From: Candidula unifasciata
Lineage: Eukaryota > Mollusca > Gastropoda > Stylommatophora > Geomitridae
Assembly (NCBI GenBank): GCA_905116865.2
Contig: CAJHNH020007590.1
Coordinates: forward strand, 103,501 to 167,500
Direction: 5' to 3'
DNA: 64,000 nucleotides
Positions 63,749 through 64,000 of this stretch are shown piece by piece. Each line of letters starts with the position of its first letter. The first letter of the stretch is position 1. The position numbers and the translations under genes were made by a program. Under the pieces are notes generated by a model. The model made no database searches. It had not been told where the DNA came from and saw nothing but the letters and a program-made list of their open reading frames with translations.

Positions 63749-64000
63749 GATCAGCTATCCCTTTTTTAACTACTAAATGTTGTTTAATGGAAGTGAAATA
63801 ACAGCCATAGTGATTTGATTTAAGAAACAGTGGATACTGAGTTAATCCAGCCATATCATGTATTAAGATGGCAATCATATGGAGAGTTTCTAATACTAAT
63901 AGACTTCATATGTTGGCCAGGTTTGTTACTGATAAAGCTGTTGTGATACTCAGTTCCAGAAAATGTAACCCATTTAGCTCAAGAAACCAGCAGCTGTACT

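Overview
The window is animal nuclear DNA, most likely from a mollusc and perhaps a gastropod. The evidence is a long intron-rich gene with GT-AG introns, single-ORF RTE-like LINEs, several tRNA-derived SINE families, foldback MITEs and many minisatellites. The taxon is inferred from style, not proven.

One real protein-coding gene was found. A 6-phosphofructo-2-kinase/fructose-2,6-bisphosphatase (PFKFB) gene runs on the + strand from about 18.3 kb to 58.1 kb. Fourteen exons splice in compatible phases to a 537-residue protein: a novel Ser/Asp-rich N-terminus (exon 1, less certain), the kinase half (exons 2-6), the exon 7 linker, the phosphatase half (exons 8-13) and a short 19-residue tail (exon 14). 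The Walker A motif (G113-T120) and the phosphatase residues R324, H325, E394 and H459 are intact. His/Glu/His spacing equals that of the vertebrate enzyme.

0-18 kb lies upstream of the gene. It holds SINEs, a 64-bp-arm foldback element, a 5'-truncated LINE with target-site duplications (4.9-7.1 kb), minisatellites at 2.3, 9.0, 10.4 and 13.6 kb, and an E-box/TATA cluster near 4.1 kb with no gene attached. 18.6-28.75 kb is PFKFB intron 1. It contains a dead MCTS1 retrocopy on the minus strand, a twin dispersed repeat sharing flanking sites, and a nearly complete minus-strand LINE inserted in a 36-bp minisatellite. 28.9-58 kb is the exon-bearing part; its introns carry more than ten minisatellites, SINEs and four decayed RNase H domains from a second LINE class. 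58.1-64 kb is the 3' flank, with a possible poly(A) signal, LINE 3' remnants and AT-rich unique sequence.

I found no functional tRNA or rRNA gene, CRISPR array, operon or novel multi-gene system. The main interest is the PFKFB gene model and the well-preserved insertion history of the repeats.
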